Source: a virus. Taken from it: 26,056 nucleotides of DNA. The stretch is from positions 1 to 26,056 of IMG/VR virus record IMGVR_UViG_3300017741_000042; one strand, 5' to 3'. The translations under genes were made by a program, and so were the position numbers. Numbering within the stretch: position 1 is the stretch's first letter; every line of letters starts with the position of its first letter. The notes below the pieces were generated by a model. The model was not told where the DNA came from. It did no database searches and saw only the letters and a program-made list of their open reading frames with translations. Of the stretch, positions 23,121-26,056 are shown piece after piece.

Positions 23121-24527
23121 TTATAGTGATATTACAACTTTAATATCTTCTTGTTGATTTGCTGCTCTTGTAACTGGTGCTCTATTTTCTATATATAAAA
23201 TACTTCCAGAAAGTTTATCTACATCATCTCTAGTGAAAGCATCACTGTCAGCATCTACACCTGCAGCTACGAGTGCACCTGATGTACCACCACCAGTTAT
23301 CGTTTCACCTTCAGCAAATGCTTTAAATCCAGTAGTTTCAGTCTGATGAAAATATAACCTATCACTATCAACCTCATCAACTAAAGCTTGAGCTCCAGAC
23401 GTTCCGCCTGTTATTGTTACATCTAAGAAATTTGCGTTTGCCGCTGCAGTGAGTTTTAAGAATCTTAAAGCTTTACCACTTGATGTAGTAAAAGCCGGCC
23501 CATCAGCTGCACTATCTGAAGTGTGTGTTGGATCTCTTATCAATGCTACTTGTCTGAAATCTTGACCTACTATAAAATTACTGTCTTCTATTCCGTTTGG
23601 TTTTGCGTTAAACATTAATGAAGTTGATTTTAAATCATCTCTTGCATCATTGCCTAAACCTTCCTCAGGTCCTAGTATAGCTCTTGCTTCTGCACCGCTT
23701 CCACCGCCTGAGATTGCTATACTCGCAAAATTATAACCTTGACCCATAGCTATTGCGCTGTCTGTACTTGAATCAAGTTCAATTTTTGTAACAGCTCCAC
23801 CTGAAACTGTAGCGGTTGCTGCAGCTCTAATACCATCACCATTAATAGTTACTGTTGGTGGACTAGATGGATCATAACCAGATCCGCCTGCAGTGACGTT
23901 AATACCTACGATTTGTCCAGGAACAGCAGAGTCTTGAACTAGAGCTTGTGTAATTTCTAGTGCTGTTAACGTTGTAGTTCCAGTTAAGTCATTAACTCTT
24001 GCAGAGTCTAGAATTTTTTCAACCGGTATAAAGTTTGCTGATAAAAAGGCACTTGCTCTTGCAGCCGACAAAGAATATAAAAACTTCCAAACATATCCAT
24101 CTGAAGTTTTAAAAGGTTTTGTAGTAGTTCCGGTTGGTTTTATTGTAGAAGTTGTTGCAGTTCCTGCATCGTTTTTAGCTTGTTGTAGAACAATGTAAAC
24201 CTGATTATCTTCTGTCAAAACTGCATAAGGATTTGTATCTGGTATGCTAGTAAGATCATCGTCATAAGCTTGATATATAGATCCAGATGACCAGTTATAT
24301 CTTGGTATAACATATGATACGTCACTTGCAGATTTTATTGATTGTAAACCCGCTCTTACGTTTCTAATAGTTCTTGGAGCGTCTGTTGGAGTTGGCACAG
24401 TTTCTGTACTATCCCAAGATTCTGACCTTCCGATTCCTATATAATACCTGTTAGTATTGTTCGTAACTTCATTAAAAACAGTTTGAGTGATTTGTTTTTT
24501 AAACGGGTCTGTAATTATTGCTGACAT
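23121..24527 (-). CDS. gp8: Baseplate wedge subunit, T4 gp8 homologue (468 aa)
   Basis: Matches T4 gp8 at diagnostic places: RYYIGIGRSESWDS (27-40), VIPRYNW (73-79), SDGYVWKFLYSL (142-153), FRQVALIRDP in the middle-to-late part, and the C-terminus SILYIENRAPVTRAANQQED (442-461), which parallels the YMENRPP...DQTEEI end of T4 gp8. gp8 forms part of the six baseplate wedges. At 468 aa it is longer than T4 gp8 (334 aa). The extra length is largely Gly-rich beta-repeat sequence around 205-290 (GGSGYDPSSPPTVTINGDG, ISGGGSGAEARAIL) and a second such unit (TGGTSGAQAL, TGGGTSGALV) at about 370-420. The ribosome site AAGGA lies 8 bases before ATG 24527, within the same ATAAGGAATA decamer seen before the next gene. 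Confidence 0.9.
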   Translation of the reverse strand: MSAIITDPFKKQITQTVFNEVTNNTNRYYIGIGRSESWDSTETVPTPTDAPRTIRNVRAGLQSIKSASDVSYVIPRYNWSSGSIYQAYDDDLTSIPDTNPYAVLTEDNQVYIVLQQAKNDAGTATTSTIKPTGTTTKPFKTSDGYVWKFLYSLSAARASAFLSANFIPVEKILDSARVNDLTGTTTLTALEITQALVQDSAVPGQIVGINVTAGGSGYDPSSPPTVTINGDGIRAAATATVSGGAVTKIELDSSTDSAIAMGQGYNFASIAISGGGSGAEARAILGPEEGLGNDARDDLKSTSLMFNAKPNGIEDSNFIVGQDFRQVALIRDPTHTSDSAADGPAFTTSSGKALRFLKLTAAANANFLDVTITGGTSGAQALVDEVDSDRLYFHQTETTGFKAFAEGETITGGGTSGALVAAGVDADSDAFTRDDVDKLSGSILYIENRAPVTRAANQQEDIKVVISL

Positions 24528-24537
24528 ATTCTATTCC

Positions 24538-25479
24538 TTATGATACCGTTACTTCGCCTTGGTTTCCTACTAAGAACCAGTTTGATCCGTCCCATATACA
24601 AGTACAACCATCGTTCTGTGCTAGAACAAATTTAGTACCTTGAGCAAAACTTGCAGGTGTAACATGCATTGCACCTGCACCTTTATTTGTAAAAATTTTA
24701 TATTCACCTACAGTTGTTCCATTAGCTAATGATACATCTAGTTGAGAACCTTTGTTGCCTATTATTAATGTTGCTGCTGTACTTGCTGCGCCATTTGCAG
24801 TTATTGTAGAAGAACTAAAAGCTGCTTTATTTAATTCAACTGAACCTGTTCCTTTTGGTGTCATTATTATGTTTAAATTAGTTCCACCTCCTGTTGCAGA
24901 AAGTGTTGGTCCAGTAGTTGATGCACCGTTTGCGATTGTTAATTCATTAACCGCACTACCTGTTGTTGTAAATTTAATAAATTCGTTTGCATTAGCATCA
25001 TTTAAAGAAGTACCTATGACCGGTGTATTTATTATTGGTGATGTTAGTGTCTTGTTAGTTAACGTTTGTGATGCTGCTATAGTTGCAATTGTTCCGGCAC
25101 CACTTGGTATAGTGACTGTTCCACCATTTGTAATTGACGCTATTGTTGGAGTTGTTAATGTCTTATTAGTTAATGTTTGAGTTGCAGTATCTAATACTAC
25201 GTTACCTCCAGCATCCGGTAAAGCAATAGTTCTATCTGCTGTGGCATTGGTTGCAATCAACTTAGTTTCGTGACTGTCTGCGGATGTTCCTTCAAATAAA
25301 ACTACACCTGTGCTTGAAGAATCAATTAATTTTACAAGTGTACTTAGTGTTGAACTATCACCTCCAAGTTGTGTGTACAACTCTTTAAAGTTTGCATTTA
25401 TTTTAGTACCAGCACCACGTAAGGTATCTCCTGTACCGTCGTTTGCTGATGAACCTACATTTATATTTTGTCTTGTCAT
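24538..25479 (-). CDS. Repeat-rich tail-fibre-like virion protein (313 aa)
   Basis: Begins TRQNINVGSSANDGTGDTLR then AGTKINANFKELY, the common N-terminal signature of fibre and virion proteins in T4-like marine phages (INxGxxxNDGTGDxLRxxFxKINxNFxELY). It continues with RTIALPDAGGNVVL, two QTLTNKTLT units also found in the 1027-aa fibre, and GTGSVELNKAAF. The C-terminal domain (YKIFTNKGAGAMHVTPASF, then CTCIWDGSNWFLVGNQG) resembles the small beta caps of these proteins. It is preceded by an exact late promoter at 25498-25505 and an AGGA ribosome site before ATG 25479. It lies directly ahead of gp8, so it probably forms a baseplate-attached short fibre. Its stop is 10 bases before gp8. Confidence 0.85.
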   Translation of the reverse strand: MTRQNINVGSSANDGTGDTLRGAGTKINANFKELYTQLGGDSSTLSTLVKLIDSSSTGVVLFEGTSADSHETKLIATNATADRTIALPDAGGNVVLDTATQTLTNKTLTTPTIASITNGGTVTIPSGAGTIATIAASQTLTNKTLTSPIINTPVIGTSLNDANANEFIKFTTTGSAVNELTIANGASTTGPTLSATGGGTNLNIIMTPKGTGSVELNKAAFSSSTITANGAASTAATLIIGNKGSQLDVSLANGTTVGEYKIFTNKGAGAMHVTPASFAQGTKFVLAQNDGCTCIWDGSNWFLVGNQGEVTVS

Positions 25480-25497
25480 TTTAAATCCTAATAAGTC

Positions 25498-25505
25498 TAT
25501 TTATA
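25498..25505 (-). promoter_or_regulatory. T4-type late promoter
   Basis: Exact TATAAATA on the minus strand, ending 18 bases before the ATG at 25479 and starting directly after the stop of the upstream gene. With late-promoter geometry transcription would begin near 25492 and keep the AGGA ribosome site in a short leader. It likely drives the 313-aa protein, gp8 and the following baseplate genes. Confidence 0.7.
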
Positions 25506-26056
25506 CTAGAAAGATGAGTCACTTACTCTTCTAGCAAATATTTCGTTATCCATTGTTTCTAATACTATTGAGAAGTCTGGTGTTGCATTTTCATCACTAT
25601 CTCTAATTGAGCTATCATCAAATGTAAATGAGTTTGGAGTTACCACTTGTCTTAAAGTGTGATAAGTTGTATTAAGTTGTGATAGAGTGATGTCTTGATA
25701 CTCACTTACTAACTCATTTAAATTAGATCTAACATTACCACCACCCGAATCTATCAACACAGTTGATTGTACAAACGGTAATGAGAACACTGCAGCCGCT
25801 TGAGAAACGATTGTCGGTCCAGGTGATGAGTCTTCGATCGATAATGGAGCAGTAAGATTAAGAGAACCTACTGTATCTGAAACTACCTCGCCTGCAAAAA
25901 AGAATCCTGCTGGATGAACAAACTTTTTATACAACTCTGTCCATTTAGATGTGTCAATTCCAGTTTTAACTAATAATCCAAATGTTTGAAAAATCTCGTT
26001 GTTTTGCAAAAATTTTAATGAGTCAACACCTATTTGACTTGCAGAATCTCCAACAT
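25506..26056 (-). CDS. Virion structural protein, C-terminal 182 residues (5' end beyond the window)
   Basis: The reading frame is open to position 26056, so this is the 3' part of a longer gene. An in-frame TTG at 26009 is inside it and is not a convincing start. The visible part reads FGLLVKTGIDTSKWTELYKK, FVHPAGFFFAGEVV, then a Ser-rich beta section and a helical C-terminus (LNELVSEYQDITLSQLNTTY). The W...VHPAGFxxxGEV pattern is familiar from C-termini of large structural proteins upstream of gp8 in marine T4-like phages. Gene order in T4 (gp7 before gp8) makes a gp7-position baseplate protein possible, but I cannot confirm homology. TAG stop at 25506-25508, immediately followed by a late promoter. 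Confidence 0.75.
   Translation of the reverse strand, partial: VGDSASQIGVDSLKFLQNNEIFQTFGLLVKTGIDTSKWTELYKKFVHPAGFFFAGEVVSDTVGSLNLTAPLSIEDSSPGPTIVSQAAAVFSLPFVQSTVLIDSGGGNVRSNLNELVSEYQDITLSQLNTTYHTLRQVVTPNSFTFDDSSIRDSDENATPDFSIVLETMDNEIFARRVSDSSF

Noticed and set aside
25506-26009. Complete 167-aa gene starting at TTG 26009
   Set aside because: The frame continues open to the window edge with protein-like sequence, so the gene is longer and its real start is outside.

Overview
The window looks like part of the late (virion) region of a marine T4-like myovirus of the cyanophage/pelagiphage kind. The evidence is a recognisable T4 gp8 baseplate wedge protein, a giant baseplate/tail protein of the type found in marine T4-like phages, several long repeat-built tail-fibre proteins, exact T4 late-promoter octamers (TATAAATA) at two gene starts, strong AT richness, and tightly packed or overlapping genes. 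No photosynthesis, replication, tRNA or integration genes are present, so the host cannot be fixed from this window; a marine alphaproteobacterium or cyanobacterium is an inference.

Reading in the direction of the minus-strand genes (right to left), 26056-17293 is a baseplate and tail block: the 3' part of an unknown structural gene, a 313-aa repeat-rich virion protein, gp8 (468 aa), a 1341-aa baseplate-associated protein, its 526-aa partner and a 70-aa coiled-coil protein. 17300-15133 is a first receptor-binding cassette: a short fibre (247 aa), a 307-aa putative tip protein and a 164-aa small charged protein. From 7332 back to 1 is a second fibre block: a 117-aa beta-sandwich protein, a 797-aa fibre, an 84-aa protein, a 1027-aa fibre, a 310-aa tip paralogue and the start of a paralogue of the 164-aa protein, cut by the window edge. 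The two cassettes share the same three-gene order, the same fibre C-terminus and the same gene junction, so one is an ancient duplicate of the other.

Between the cassettes, on the opposite (plus) strand, lies a 7.7-kb island of nine overlapping, visibly more AT-rich genes (7421-15158). They encode a GT-B-like putative glycosyltransferase, a DegT/StrS sugar aminotransferase, a radical SAM enzyme with four extra C-terminal cysteines, an SGNH hydrolase-like protein, a NodU/TobZ-type carbamoyltransferase, three GT-A-like proteins with DxD motifs, and a SAM methyltransferase. Together they read as a phage-encoded pathway that makes and attaches, or modifies, an amino-, carbamoyl- or methyl-decorated glycan. 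Its position inside the fibre operon suggests a link to host recognition: glycosylation of fibre or virion proteins, or alteration of the host surface. That link is inference.

There is no gene-free stretch longer than about 90 bases. The only real intergenic control region is the divergent one at 7333-7420.
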